Shown here piece by piece: positions 34,546-43,569 of a stretch of DNA of 64,000 bases; the first letter of the stretch is position 1, and the number at the start of each line of letters is the position of its first letter. The stretch is taken from NCBI GenBank assembly GCA_964358855.1, contig CAYHQQ010000010.1:1-64000 (forward strand), written 5' to 3'. The position numbers and the translations under genes are program-made. This DNA comes from UBA2396 sp038042175 (GTDB lineage: Bacteria; Planctomycetota; Phycisphaerae; Phycisphaerales; UBA1924). The notes below the pieces were generated by a model, which saw only the letters and a list, made by a program, of their open reading frames with translations, was not told the DNA's origin and did no database searches.

Positions 34546-35415
34546 TCAGTCGGCGGGAAAGGTCGCGCTGGTGCGGTCGCTCTCCCAGACGGTGACGGAT
34601 CGGAGCCGAGCGCCGCGTCCGGTGGAATTGATCGCGGGGGCGAGCAGGTCGAAGAAGACCTGGGCGATGTTCTCGACGCTGGGGACGGCGCCGGTTCCCT
34701 CGCGGAACTCGGGCGTGTCGACGTTGAGGTACTTGTGGTCGAAGCGGTCGAGGATGACCTCTTTGGCGATGCGCTCGAGTTCGCCCACACGCAGCGGGAT
34801 GGCAGCACTGGCGACTGGAAGCTCGATGCAGGGCTCGAAGATGTAGTTGTGGCCGTGGCCGCTCTCGTGGTTGCACTTGCCAAAGGCCCGGCGGTTCTCC
34901 TCGATCGAGAGTGCCGGGACGTGGAGGCGGTGGGAGGCGGCGAATTCGAAGCGCTGGCGGAGGAGAGCGACGGCGGGCTGGGATGGGTTTGGGGTGTGCA
35001 TCGACAGGCTCATGAAAGGCGTGAGTTTCCAGACGACCTGGTGGAGGAGGCCACCCAGGGCGGCGGCCAGGGGCGGCATGAAGTCGGCCATGACCGAGCC
35101 GGGCCAGCCGCGGGTGTCGGATGGGGCGCTGGAGTTTGCCCGGTGAAACGCGGCGGACAGAATCGGAATAACGGTGTGGCGTACGGCCCGATCAACCGCC
35201 TTGATGTCGATCAGGTATTGGAGGACCGGATCGACGGTACCCGAACAGGACACTTCCAATTCATCGAAACGGCCGAAGGAGGAGAGGGCAGGGGCACCGG
35301 CGTAGCCGTTATCCCCAAATTGGTTGAAACCGTCAGGGTCCGGTGCGGTAGAGTTGCACGCGAAGCGAACAGATCTGGTAAGCTTGACCACGCATGTAGG
35401 GTAGCCGCTTGACAT
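34546..35415 (-). CDS. two-domain 6-pyruvoyl-tetrahydropterin / 6-carboxytetrahydropterin synthase-like protein
   Basis: A 289-residue protein, about twice the usual QueD/PTPS length, containing two T-fold halves. The C-terminal half has the complete zinc site and catalytic cysteine (FEFAASHRLH, then GKCNHESGHGHNY, with later EFREGTGAVPSVENIA). The N-terminal half keeps the strand pattern (TRSVRFACN, LEVSCSGTVDPVLQYLIDIK) but lacks the His ligands, so it is probably structural. Single-domain QueD makes 6-carboxytetrahydropterin for queuosine; the PTPS relatives act in biopterin-type pathways. No other queuosine gene is adjacent. It converges with apt and is divergent from the small lipoprotein gene. 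Confidence 0.85.
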   Translation of the reverse strand: MSSGYPTCVVKLTRSVRFACNSTAPDPDGFNQFGDNGYAGAPALSSFGRFDELEVSCSGTVDPVLQYLIDIKAVDRAVRHTVIPILSAAFHRANSSAPSDTRGWPGSVMADFMPPLAAALGGLLHQVVWKLTPFMSLSMHTPNPSQPAVALLRQRFEFAASHRLHVPALSIEENRRAFGKCNHESGHGHNYIFEPCIELPVASAAIPLRVGELERIAKEVILDRFDHKYLNVDTPEFREGTGAVPSVENIAQVFFDLLAPAINSTGRGARLRSVTVWESDRTSATFPAD

Positions 35416-35483
35416 ATCGGTGAGTGTTCGCCGATAATCACCCGCTTAGGGTTTGAAAGCAAGTCATTCATGGAGTCTCTCAG

Positions 35484-35627
35484 ATGAAGAATGTCGCAAA
35501 GATCCTCTCGTTCGTCGCGATCGCCGGTATTGGTTTGGCTGCTATCGGCTGTGACAAGCCCGCCGAGACCAAGAAGCCCACGACCACGCCCCCGCCGGCG
35601 CCGTCGACGACCCCCGAGAAGAAGTAA
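35484..35627 (+). CDS. very small lipoprotein (47 residues)
   Basis: ATG-to-TAA frame of 47 codons: a hydrophobic signal sequence (FVAIAGIGLAAIGC, lipobox AIGC with Cys about residue 23) and a short Pro/Thr/Lys tail (KPTTTPPPAPSTTPEKK). GGAG lies eight bases upstream, and a strong intrinsic terminator follows 28 bases after the stop, so it looks like a complete single-gene unit. Entericidin-like or spacer-type small lipoproteins have this shape; function unknown. It is easily missed by length cut-offs. Confidence 0.75.
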   Translation: MKNVAKILSFVAIAGIGLAAIGCDKPAETKKPTTTPPPAPSTTPEKK

Positions 35628-35654
35628 GTCGGTTCGAATCACGCTTGTGAAAAG

Positions 35655-35689
35655 ACGGCCGCCCTTGGTGGGCGGCCGTTCTCTATTTT
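35655..35689 (+). terminator. intrinsic terminator
   Basis: ACGGCCGCCC (35655-35664), loop TTGGT, GGGCGGCCGT (35670-35679), then TCTCTATTTT. A perfect 10-bp GC stem with a T-rich tail ends the small lipoprotein unit. Confidence 0.9.
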
Positions 35690-35742
35690 GGGAGGGAGGG
35701 CTTGGCGCCTATGGTTTGCGACCAATCAAGGGAGGACATTCG

Positions 35743-36513
35743 ATGAGCCATTCAATCGTTCGAGGCGTGCTGGCGGTGGGTCTCTTGGCGATATCGGGGC
35801 TCGCGATCGGGCAGCCGGCGAGCGCTCCGGCGACGCCCGCGCCGGCGACGAAGGCTCCTCCGGCGACGACACCGGTTGAGACCAAGCCCGCGATCGCCAA
35901 GCCGCCCGAAGCCGCAAAGGTGGTGAGCCCTTATGTGCTGGGGTTCAAGATGAAGGACATCGACGGCAAGGAGCAGGACCTGGCCCAGTACAAGGGCAAG
36001 GTGATCATGATCGTGAACGTCGCGAGCCAGTGCGGCAACACGCCGCAGTACGACAATCTCGAGAAGCTGTACCAGGAGAAGAAGGACAAGGGATTCGTGA
36101 TCCTGGCGTTCCCGGCGAACAATTTCCGCGAGCAGGAGCCGGGGACCGACAGCGAGATCAAGGCGTTCTGCACGTCGGGCAAGTATCACATCACGTTCCC
36201 GCTGTTCTCCAAGGTCTCGGTGACCGACAAGGACAAGGACCAGTGCGACCTGTACAAGACAATTGCCTCGCAGCCCAAGCCCATCGGCGGCAATCCCGAG
36301 TGGAATTTCCAGAAGTTTCTGGTGGACAGGAATGGCAACGTCGTGTCACGGTTTGACCCCAAGACCGACCCGATGAACGCCGCGGTGACGCGCAAGATCG
36401 ACGAGCTCCTGGCGGCCAAGGCAGGCGATGCCAAGCCGGCGGATGCGACCAAGCCCGCCGATGCTCCCAAGCCGACTCCCAAGCCCAGCGACAAGCCGGC
36501 CGACAAGAAGTAA
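35743..36513 (+). CDS. exported glutathione-peroxidase family protein
   Basis: A 256-residue protein with an N-terminal signal (IVRGVLAVGLLAISGLAIG) and a Pro/Ala/Thr linker to about residue 58. The glutathione peroxidase domain (about 65-225) follows: NVASQCGNTPQY with the peroxidatic residue as Cys (TGC, not selenocysteine), LAFPANNFREQEPGTDSEIK, and WNFQKFLVDRNGNVV with the catalytic Trp-Asn. A Lys/Pro/Ala-rich tail of about 30 residues ends the chain. Reduces peroxides, probably in the periplasm and probably with thioredoxin-like donors. GGAGG lies seven bases upstream of the ATG. It has its own transcription unit after a terminator. Confidence 0.9.
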   Translation: MSHSIVRGVLAVGLLAISGLAIGQPASAPATPAPATKAPPATTPVETKPAIAKPPEAAKVVSPYVLGFKMKDIDGKEQDLAQYKGKVIMIVNVASQCGNTPQYDNLEKLYQEKKDKGFVILAFPANNFREQEPGTDSEIKAFCTSGKYHITFPLFSKVSVTDKDKDQCDLYKTIASQPKPIGGNPEWNFQKFLVDRNGNVVSRFDPKTDPMNAAVTRKIDELLAAKAGDAKPADATKPADAPKPTPKPSDKPADKK

Positions 36514-36662
36514 GACGGGACGAGCCGCGGAAAGAAGGCCAAAGCGAGGGTGTACGGGGTTGTGCGCGCCCGCGGCGCTGGGTGCGCGGGGTGCATTCTG
36601 AGGCTTTGAGCTGGTGAAGGTGGGAGCCCTTCTGGTCCGCCGAACGGCTACGCTTGGTGCCT

Positions 36663-38906
36663 ATGGCCAAAGTCCCCAGTCTGGCGGCCCGAATCGCCGT
36701 TTTTGCATTCGTGACCTCGCTTTGCGGCCTGGTCGCGTGGTCTGTCTTCCGCTCGAGCAAGCAGGCGGTTGTGGGCGTGACGGCTCCGGCGGTCGGCGCC
36801 AATCCGTCGGATCCCAAGCGGGCGGACGCGGGGCCGCCCGCGGAGGCTGCCAAGCCCACGATCGAGACGACTCCGCCGGTGGTTGTGCCTCCGGCGGCGG
36901 CGCCCGCGGCGCAGCCGGGGGTGCCGCCCGCGGTGGCGGCGCCGCTCGCGAAGCTGGCGGTGCAGAGGCAGAGCGCGACGGCGGCGACGGGCGCGGTGGG
37001 GAGCCTGGACCCGGCCTCGGCCAAGCTGATGGAGGCGACGTTCTCGCTTCGCGGGGCGGGGCTCATGTCGGTAAAGCTGACGCAGCACTTCACGTCGATC
37101 AATCGGGACGCGAACGTGGAGATGCAGCGCGAGCGGACGATGCCCAGCGGGCAGGTTTTCACGCCGCTGTCGCTGCTGGGCGTGCAGATCGACACGACGT
37201 ACGTGTCGCTGGCGGACGAGTGGGCGTGGAAGGAGATCGGGGCGGGCGAGTTTGAGGCGGTGATCGTCGAGGAGGCGTCGGGGACGCCGGTGGCCCGGGT
37301 GCATCGCAAGTTTGAGGTGCCCGACGCGTCGTACATCCTTCGCGTTTCGCAGAACTTCACGAATCTGACCCAGGCGGCAAGAACGGTGCGTTGGTTCCAG
37401 ATCGGACCTTTGGAGCTGCCCGCCGACGTGGTGACATACGGCGGGGACAAGCGGCGGGCGCGGTTTGGCTATCTGGTGGACAGCTCGTCGGACCCATCGA
37501 GGCAGCTTGTGCTGGCCGACGATTCGGCGTTTTTGCTGGACCGCTCGCACGTGGTGGGTGGCGGGACGCCGTCGGCGGCGACGCCGCTGGATATGCCGCT
37601 TTGGCCCACGACGCACTCGGCTGAGCGCAAGTACGAGCTGGTGTGGACGGGGGCAACCAACCGGTACTTCGCGGCGGTGACGATCCCGCTCTTGCCGGCG
37701 TCGGCGGGCGGGACGCTGCTGGTGAAGAACCTGCCCAACATCGAGTCGGTCGACCGGCTGTTCGCATTCGACGGCGTCGACGGAGCGGTTGCGCTCCGGC
37801 TCAACAGCGGCAAGACGAGCGTGAAACCCGGCGAGTCGCTGGACATGTCGCAGGGGTTTTTCGCGGGTCCCATGTCGGCCCGGGAGATCAACAAGGACCC
37901 CTTGGGCAAGAACGCGGGGCTGGCGCAGCTCGTGCTGTTCAACTTCGGGGGCATGTGCGGGTGCTGCACGTTCGCGTGGCTGACGCAGCCCTTGCTGGGG
38001 CTTTTGACGTTTCTGCACACGATCACGGGCGACTGGGCGGTGGGGATCATCTGCCTGGTGGTGATCGTCAAGTCGCTCTTGCACCCGATCACGCGCTGGT
38101 CGCAGATCAGGCTGCAGAGGTTCGGCAAGCAGATGCAGGGGATGGCCCCCAAGATGGCCAAGCTCAAGGAGAAGTACGCCAGCGAGCCCAAGGTGCTGCA
38201 GGAGGAGACGGCGAAGCTCTGGCGTGAGGAGGGGATCAATCCGGCGGGGGCGCTTGGGTGCCTGCCGATGTTCCTTCAGACGCCGGTGTGGATGGCGCTG
38301 TCGGCGACGCTTTTCTTTGCGATCGAGCTGCGTCACCAGGGGGCGTTCTACGGGGTGTTCCAGATGCTGGGCTCGCCGGGGAACGTCGTGTGGTTCCTGG
38401 GGGATCTGGCCGAGCCCGATCGGCTGTGGTACTTTCCGGCGCGTGCGTTCAATATTCCGCTGATCTCGGGGCTCATGGGACCGATCTCGTCGCTCAACAT
38501 CATGCCCTTGTGCCTGGGCGTCTTGTTCTATGTGCAGCAGAAGTACATGACGCCGCCCCCGACGACGGCGCAGACGCCCGAGCAGGAGACGCAGGCCAAG
38601 ATGATGCGGTGGATGACGGTGGTCATGTTCCCGGTGATGATGTACAACGCCCCCAGCGGGCTGACGCTGTACTTCTTCGCCAACTCGGCCCTTGGCATTC
38701 TTGAGTCCAAGTGGATCAAGAAGCACATCGACACGCACGACCTGCTGAACGTGCAGAAGATCCGCGAGGCCAAGGCCAAGAAGGGCGGCGGCGGGTTCAT
38801 GGCAAGGCTCCAGCAGATGGCACAGGCCCAGCAGGCCAAGAAGGCCAAACAGATTGCGGGGCAGGCGCCCAAGGACCCGGATCGGTATGTGCGCAAGAAG
38901 CTCTGA
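36663..38906 (+). CDS. yidC: membrane protein insertase YidC
   Basis: A 747-residue protein of the Gram-negative YidC layout. The first membrane segment is at about residues 6-28. An Ala/Pro-rich linker is followed by a large periplasmic domain (about 105-420) and then the 60KD_IMP insertase domain (about 432-685). The latter contains GDWAVGIICLVVIVKSLLHP, KYASEPKVLQEETAKLWREE, NPAGALGCLPMFLQTPVW and MYNAPSGLTLYFFANSALG. It ends in a basic Lys-rich tail. YidC inserts and folds inner-membrane proteins, alone or with SecYEG. The next gene is mnmE, a common bacterial neighbour of yidC. The ATG has TACGCT eight bases upstream and no Shine-Dalgarno. Confidence 0.96.
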   Translation: MAKVPSLAARIAVFAFVTSLCGLVAWSVFRSSKQAVVGVTAPAVGANPSDPKRADAGPPAEAAKPTIETTPPVVVPPAAAPAAQPGVPPAVAAPLAKLAVQRQSATAATGAVGSLDPASAKLMEATFSLRGAGLMSVKLTQHFTSINRDANVEMQRERTMPSGQVFTPLSLLGVQIDTTYVSLADEWAWKEIGAGEFEAVIVEEASGTPVARVHRKFEVPDASYILRVSQNFTNLTQAARTVRWFQIGPLELPADVVTYGGDKRRARFGYLVDSSSDPSRQLVLADDSAFLLDRSHVVGGGTPSAATPLDMPLWPTTHSAERKYELVWTGATNRYFAAVTIPLLPASAGGTLLVKNLPNIESVDRLFAFDGVDGAVALRLNSGKTSVKPGESLDMSQGFFAGPMSAREINKDPLGKNAGLAQLVLFNFGGMCGCCTFAWLTQPLLGLLTFLHTITGDWAVGIICLVVIVKSLLHPITRWSQIRLQRFGKQMQGMAPKMAKLKEKYASEPKVLQEETAKLWREEGINPAGALGCLPMFLQTPVWMALSATLFFAIELRHQGAFYGVFQMLGSPGNVVWFLGDLAEPDRLWYFPARAFNIPLISGLMGPISSLNIMPLCLGVLFYVQQKYMTPPPTTAQTPEQETQAKMMRWMTVVMFPVMMYNAPSGLTLYFFANSALGILESKWIKKHIDTHDLLNVQKIREAKAKKGGGGFMARLQQMAQAQQAKKAKQIAGQAPKDPDRYVRKKL

Positions 38907-38918
38907 CGGCTGAGGAAT

Positions 38919-39104
38919 GGAAACACGGAGGACACGGAGGGGCACGGAGGAAAGCCGGGGCGAGGGGGAGTGGGAGAAGGCAGAAGGCTGAAGGTGAAGG
39001 CTGAAGGCTGAAGGCTGAAGTCGGAGTTGAATCAGCCTTCCGCCTTCAAGTTCAGCCTTCTGCCTCGTCTTCCTCCGTGCCCCAGCGTGCCCTCCGTGTT
39101 TCAA
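38919..39104. repeat. nested inverted repeat (CACGGAG outer, GAAGGCTGAAGG inner)
   Basis: The outer arm GGAAACACGGAGGACACGGA (from 38919) pairs with 39069-39104, reading TTCCTCCGTGCCCCAGCGTG onward to TTTCAA. The inner arm of GAAGGCTGAAGG direct repeats (about 38973-39019) pairs with CAGCCTTCCGCCTTCAAGTT and AGCCTTCTGCCTC (39032-39066). It combines the word families of the elements near 3.6 kb and 32 kb. It lies between yidC and mnmE on the same strand. Confidence 0.85.
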
Positions 39105-39137
39105 CGCGTTGAAGCGACGGGTTGTGGAGGAGCGGGT

Positions 39138-40499
39138 GTGAACAGCGGCGACACCATCATTGCGATCGCCTCGCCGCACGCTCGCGCGGCGCGGGGGTTG
39201 ATCAGGGTGTCGGGAGCGGGGACCCGGTCGGCGCTCCTGGCGATGGTGGGGGAGCGGGAGTGGGTGCGCGGCGTGTGGCCCATGAAGCTTTCGCTTGGGG
39301 AGGGGCTTTATGTCCCGGTCGTGGTCGCGTGCTTTCCCGGGCCTTTGTCGTACACGGGCGAGGACAGCGCGGAGATCCAGTGTCCGGGAAACCCGGCGCT
39401 CATGGACCGGATCGTCACCGAGATGATCAAGTCGCACGGCTTGCGAGCGGCCGAGGGCGGCGAGTTCACCGCGCGGGCGTACCTTGGCGATCGGCTCACG
39501 CTCGAGGAGGCCGAGGGAGTGGCGGCGGTGATCGCGGCTCGCAGCGCGTGGGAGTTGGCGGGCGCAAGAGCGGTGCTGGCGGGTGAGGCGGGAAGGCGAT
39601 GGCGGGTGTGGATGGAGGAGTGCGCGACGCTGCTCGCGCTGGTTGAGGCGGGCATCGACTTCACCGATCAGGAGGATGTTGTCGCGATCTCGCCCGGGGA
39701 ACTGCGGGCGCGATTGACGGCAATGGCGGGGGCGATCGAGGCGGAGGTCGGGCCAGAGCGGGCCAGCGAGTCGGGACGGGCGGTGCCGCGCGTCGTGCTG
39801 TTTGGGGCGCCCAACGCTGGCAAGTCGACGCTTTTCAATCGGCTGCTGGGCAGGAAGAGGGCGGTGGAGTCGGCGATCGCGGGAACAACGCGCGACGCGC
39901 TGGTGGAGCTTCTGGACCTGTCGGGCGACGCACCGGGCGGGGGGGCGGTGGAGCTGGTCGACGTCGCGGGGTATGACGGGGAGGACGGCGCGACTTGCGG
40001 ACGGGCGGGCGACAGTGTGGAGGGTGCGGGCCAGCGGGCGGCGGTGGGATCGGTGCAGGATGCGGACGTTGTGGTGCACTGCGACCCGCGCGGCGAGTTT
40101 GTGATGCCGAGCGGGATCGTTCCGCGCGGCGCGATCATCAGGGTGCGGACCAAGGGCGATCTGAGCGATGCGAGGCCGGTGGATCCAGGGGTCATTTCGG
40201 TCTGCGCGATCGACGGATGGAATCTCGACCTGCTGCGACAGGGCATCGCGGGTGAGGCGTGGAGGGCGGCGGAGACGGCGGCGCCACTTGTTCCCCGGCA
40301 CCGACGAGCGCTGGTGAGGACGCTGGAGGCGATTCGTGAGGCGGCGGAGGGGGCTCGGGCGGGCCCGAGGCTTGCGAGTCCCGAGATCGTGGCCGGGGCG
40401 CTGCGTGCGGCGACCGATGCGATGGGGGAACTGCTTGGACGGATCAGTCCCGATGAGGTCCTTGGGCGGATCTTCGCCTCGTTCTGTATCGGCAAGTGA
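39138..40499 (+). CDS. mnmE: tRNA uridine-5-carboxymethylaminomethyl modification GTPase MnmE
   Basis: A 453-residue protein starting at GTG (VNSGDTIIAIASP) with GGAGG seven bases upstream. The N-terminal formyl-tetrahydrofolate-binding domain is followed by a helical domain and the GTPase domain: P-loop GAPNAGKS, switch GTTRD, G3 DVAGYD (canonical DTAGxR is altered) and G4 TKGD. It ends in the diagnostic FCIGK. With MnmG it installs the wobble-uridine modification; MnmG is not in the window. The switch II region is longer and more polar than in Escherichia coli MnmE, which might affect GTP hydrolysis rate. It follows yidC, as in many bacteria. Confidence 0.95.
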   Translation: MNSGDTIIAIASPHARAARGLIRVSGAGTRSALLAMVGEREWVRGVWPMKLSLGEGLYVPVVVACFPGPLSYTGEDSAEIQCPGNPALMDRIVTEMIKSHGLRAAEGGEFTARAYLGDRLTLEEAEGVAAVIAARSAWELAGARAVLAGEAGRRWRVWMEECATLLALVEAGIDFTDQEDVVAISPGELRARLTAMAGAIEAEVGPERASESGRAVPRVVLFGAPNAGKSTLFNRLLGRKRAVESAIAGTTRDALVELLDLSGDAPGGGAVELVDVAGYDGEDGATCGRAGDSVEGAGQRAAVGSVQDADVVVHCDPRGEFVMPSGIVPRGAIIRVRTKGDLSDARPVDPGVISVCAIDGWNLDLLRQGIAGEAWRAAETAAPLVPRHRRALVRTLEAIREAAEGARAGPRLASPEIVAGALRAATDAMGELLGRISPDEVLGRIFASFCIGK

Positions 40500-40696
40500 G
40501 CCGGCCGGGAGCCGGTTGGATTCATCGAGGCGCAAGACTGCCTGATTGGGGCATTTCAGGCGGGTTTTGCGCGAAATGTGAAATCACAAGAATGCGATGG
40601 ATCGGGCCGGACTCCGAGCGGGTAGACTGCGCCTTCCAGAGCACGGGGCGGTGTCGCCCCACTTTGTGGAGAGCCTTTGGAGCAAGGAGAATCAGT

Positions 40697-43405
40697 ATGT
40701 TGAACAAGAGACTGCCACGTCGGGCGTGTTGTTGGCTTGGCGTGGTCGCCGGAACGCTTGTCGCGTTTGGAGCGATGTCGGTGGCGGGCGCTCAGCAGGG
40801 CGATGGGACCGCGGGTGTTCGCGGGCCGGAGAATGCGGCGGCCAAGGCGCCCAATGCTCCGCTCTCGAAGCTCATGGGCGTGGCTCTTCCGGGCGATGGC
40901 CTGCCGACGTTCACGCTGGGTGTGCTCGACAACGCTGCGCTCATCGCGCAGGACGATGCTCAGGTCGCCAACGGCGAGTTTGATCGTCCGCTGCGTGTGA
41001 GCGTGCCCAATCCGATCGCGTTTGATTTCGCCTCGGGCCAGTGGTTTGATGTCCCCGGGCGCGGGCGGCTGTGGGTGGCGCAGGTGAGGTCGGAGGGCGC
41101 GTACGGCCTGCGGCTTGAGTTCTCGAGCTTCAATCTGCCCGCGGGGGCGATGATGAGCGTGTCGGCGCCGAGCCGTCCGGATGCGTCCCAGGGCCTGTAC
41201 GAGGGCAAGGGGCCGGGCGAGGCCGGGTCGTTCTGGGCGGGCACGACGTTTGAGGAGACGGCGCGGGTGGAGTTGTTCGTGCCGGCGGGCGTCGAGCTGG
41301 CGAACGTGCCGTTTGTGATCAGCGGCGTGCAGCACATGTACCGCGACCCGGTGACCGGTGCGGGCAGCATCGGGGATCGGGCGTTGCCCTGCGAGCAGGA
41401 CGTGACGTGCTATCCGGCGTTTGCCAACGTGGCGGCGGGCGTGGCCCGCATGTACTACGTCGACGGCGGCGGGTTTGTGTGCACGGGGCAGCTGCTCAAC
41501 GCGCTCAACGGCGATCTGACGCCGTACTTCCTGACGGCCAACCACTGCATCAGCACCAACAGCGTCGCGCACACGCTCGAGTGCTACTGGTACTACCAGA
41601 CCAGCGTGTGCAACGGCGCGGTGCCGGACATCAACACGGTGCCCAGGTCGGATTACGCGACGTTGCTTTCCACCGGCACCCCAAGCGACTATTCGTTCCT
41701 GATGGTTGAGGGGACGATTCCCCGCAATCTGTACTGGGAGGGGTGGACCCTCTCGATGCCGTCGGTGGGTGAGACGGTCTACGGCGTTCACCATCCTGGC
41801 GGCGAGTTCAAGCGGTATTTCGCGGGCTCGGCCGCGACCAGCCCCACGTGCGCCGGCTCGACCAACGCGGACCACATCCGCGTGAACTACACCAACGGCA
41901 CGACCGAGCCGGGCTCGTCGGGCAGCGCCGAGTACCGCAACTTTGGCGGGGGAGACTACCGCGTGGTCGGGCAGCTGCACTGTGGGCGGTCGGCCTGCGT
42001 GGTCGATCCGGCTGAGAATCGCGGGTCTTACGGTCGGCTGGACGTGAGCTACAACGCGGGGATCAACGCCTACCTGGGCGCGGGCTCCGACGACGGGTAT
42101 GAGGTCAACAACACGTGCGCCACGGCGAGGAACCTGGGCGGCGTGGGCAACACTTATTGGGGCTACCTGACGGTCAAGTCCACCAACGAGGACTGGTACA
42201 AGGTCACCGTCCCCGCGGGCGGCACGGTCACCCCCAGCCTCTCGTTCACGCACGCCTGGGGCGACGTCGACGTGACGATGTTCGACGCGTGCGGCGGGGC
42301 GCTGGTGGCGAGCTCGACTGGAACGGGCAATTCCGAGTCGTTCACCTACACCAACACCACCGGCTTTGCCCGCGACTACTACATCCACGTCTATCTCTAC
42401 AACGACACGCGGAACTACTACAACTTCTCCACCAACGTGCAGGCGGCGCCGGTTCCGGCCACCGACTCCTGCGGCAGCGCCCAGACCATCTTCGATGGCG
42501 GGACGTACACCGGCACCACCGTCGGCGCATCGCTCGACGGCGCTGATACGTGTCGCACCGGTGAGGGGCCCGACGTCTGGTACAAGTACACGGCGACGTG
42601 CGACGGTGTCATGGTTGTTGACACGTTTGGCAGCGGCTACGACACGATTCTTTCGGCGCACACGGGCTGCCCGGGCAACACCGGCAACCAGGTCGCGTGC
42701 AACGACGACACCGGCGGCCTGCAATCCCAGATCGTCTTCTCGGTCACGCGCAACACCACCTACCGCATCCGCGTGTCGGGGTACAACGGGGCGGCGGGCA
42801 ACTTCACCCTTCACGCGAACCTCTCGCGTCCTTCCAACGACAACTGCGCTGGATTCGTGACCATCGGGTCGGGCGTCTATTCGTTTAACTCCTGCGGGTG
42901 CACCACCGACGGCCCGGCCGAGTCGGCCTGTGCCTACTTCGGCTATCCCCAGGTCGACAACGACTTCTGGGTCCGGTGGTACGCCGATTGCAATGGCGAT
43001 GCGACCGTCACCACGTGCGGCAGCACGTTTGACACCAAGATCGCCGTCTACCCCGGCTCATGCCCCTCGGGTCCGGAGTCCACGCTCGCGTGCGACGACG
43101 ATTCCTGCGGGCTCCAGTCGATCGTGACGTTCCGGGTGGTTGCCGGCCAGCCCTACCTGCTCCGCTTTGGCGGCTTCAACGGGGCCGCGGGCTCGGGCAC
43201 GCTGTCGATCAGCTGCTCGACCATCACCTGCCCCGCCGACTTCGACGGCGACGGCACGGTTGACTTCTTTGACTACGACGCCTTCGTGAACTGCTTTGAG
43301 GGCATCGTCTGCCCGCCCGGCAAGACCGCCGACTTTGACGGCGACGGCACGGTTGATTTCTTCGACTACGACGCCTTCGTGGTCGCGTTTGAGACCCCCT
43401 GCTGA
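40697..43405 (+). CDS. secreted trypsin-like serine protease with dockerin-like C-terminal tail
   Basis: A 902-residue protein with a signal peptide (about residues 8-32, ending MSVAGA). The S1-type protease domain (about 225-455) has a plausible triad H283 (LTANHC), D331 (SDYSFLM) and S408 (GSSGS), similar to lysyl endopeptidase-like enzymes. PPC-like beta domains follow, with repeated WYKVTVPAGG / DVWYKYTATCDG units and paired cysteines, to about residue 845. The final 58 residues are the two-repeat DFDGDGTVDFFDYDAFV module with four cysteines, ending in Cys. The start has AAGGAGA seven bases upstream; the frame is open for 200 more bases but is unlikely to be coding. A strong terminator follows. 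Probably cell-surface or secreted protein degradation. Confidence 0.9.
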   Translation: MLNKRLPRRACCWLGVVAGTLVAFGAMSVAGAQQGDGTAGVRGPENAAAKAPNAPLSKLMGVALPGDGLPTFTLGVLDNAALIAQDDAQVANGEFDRPLRVSVPNPIAFDFASGQWFDVPGRGRLWVAQVRSEGAYGLRLEFSSFNLPAGAMMSVSAPSRPDASQGLYEGKGPGEAGSFWAGTTFEETARVELFVPAGVELANVPFVISGVQHMYRDPVTGAGSIGDRALPCEQDVTCYPAFANVAAGVARMYYVDGGGFVCTGQLLNALNGDLTPYFLTANHCISTNSVAHTLECYWYYQTSVCNGAVPDINTVPRSDYATLLSTGTPSDYSFLMVEGTIPRNLYWEGWTLSMPSVGETVYGVHHPGGEFKRYFAGSAATSPTCAGSTNADHIRVNYTNGTTEPGSSGSAEYRNFGGGDYRVVGQLHCGRSACVVDPAENRGSYGRLDVSYNAGINAYLGAGSDDGYEVNNTCATARNLGGVGNTYWGYLTVKSTNEDWYKVTVPAGGTVTPSLSFTHAWGDVDVTMFDACGGALVASSTGTGNSESFTYTNTTGFARDYYIHVYLYNDTRNYYNFSTNVQAAPVPATDSCGSAQTIFDGGTYTGTTVGASLDGADTCRTGEGPDVWYKYTATCDGVMVVDTFGSGYDTILSAHTGCPGNTGNQVACNDDTGGLQSQIVFSVTRNTTYRIRVSGYNGAAGNFTLHANLSRPSNDNCAGFVTIGSGVYSFNSCGCTTDGPAESACAYFGYPQVDNDFWVRWYADCNGDATVTTCGSTFDTKIAVYPGSCPSGPESTLACDDDSCGLQSIVTFRVVAGQPYLLRFGGFNGAAGSGTLSISCSTITCPADFDGDGTVDFFDYDAFVNCFEGIVCPPGKTADFDGDGTVDFFDYDAFVVAFETPC

Positions 43406-43441
43406 TCGGGAAAAGTCCTGATTCAGCGATCGTGATAGCAC

Positions 43442-43472
43442 AAGACCCCGGGCATGGGCCCGGGGTCTTTTC
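43442..43472 (+). terminator. intrinsic terminator after the protease gene
   Basis: AAGACCCCGGG (43442-43452), six-base loop CATGGG, CCCGGGGTCTT (43459-43469), then TTC. The perfect 11-bp stem with A/T flanks ends the protease transcript. Confidence 0.92.
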
Positions 43473-43569
43473 ATTGGCGGGGTGAGCGATGTGCCAGACA
43501 GGTCGGGGGCTGCACAGGGCGGGTGCGTCCAGTTTCCCGAAACACACCAACTTCTGCCTAGAATTGAGC

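Noticed and set aside
35743..36513. Selenocysteine in the glutathione peroxidase
   Set aside because: The peroxidatic position is an ordinary TGC cysteine codon, and there is no in-frame TGA.
36648..40535. 1295-codon minus-strand open frame spanning yidC and mnmE
   Set aside because: It lies opposite two unmistakable housekeeping genes and crosses the inverted repeat between them. Composition is low-complexity Arg/Leu/His.
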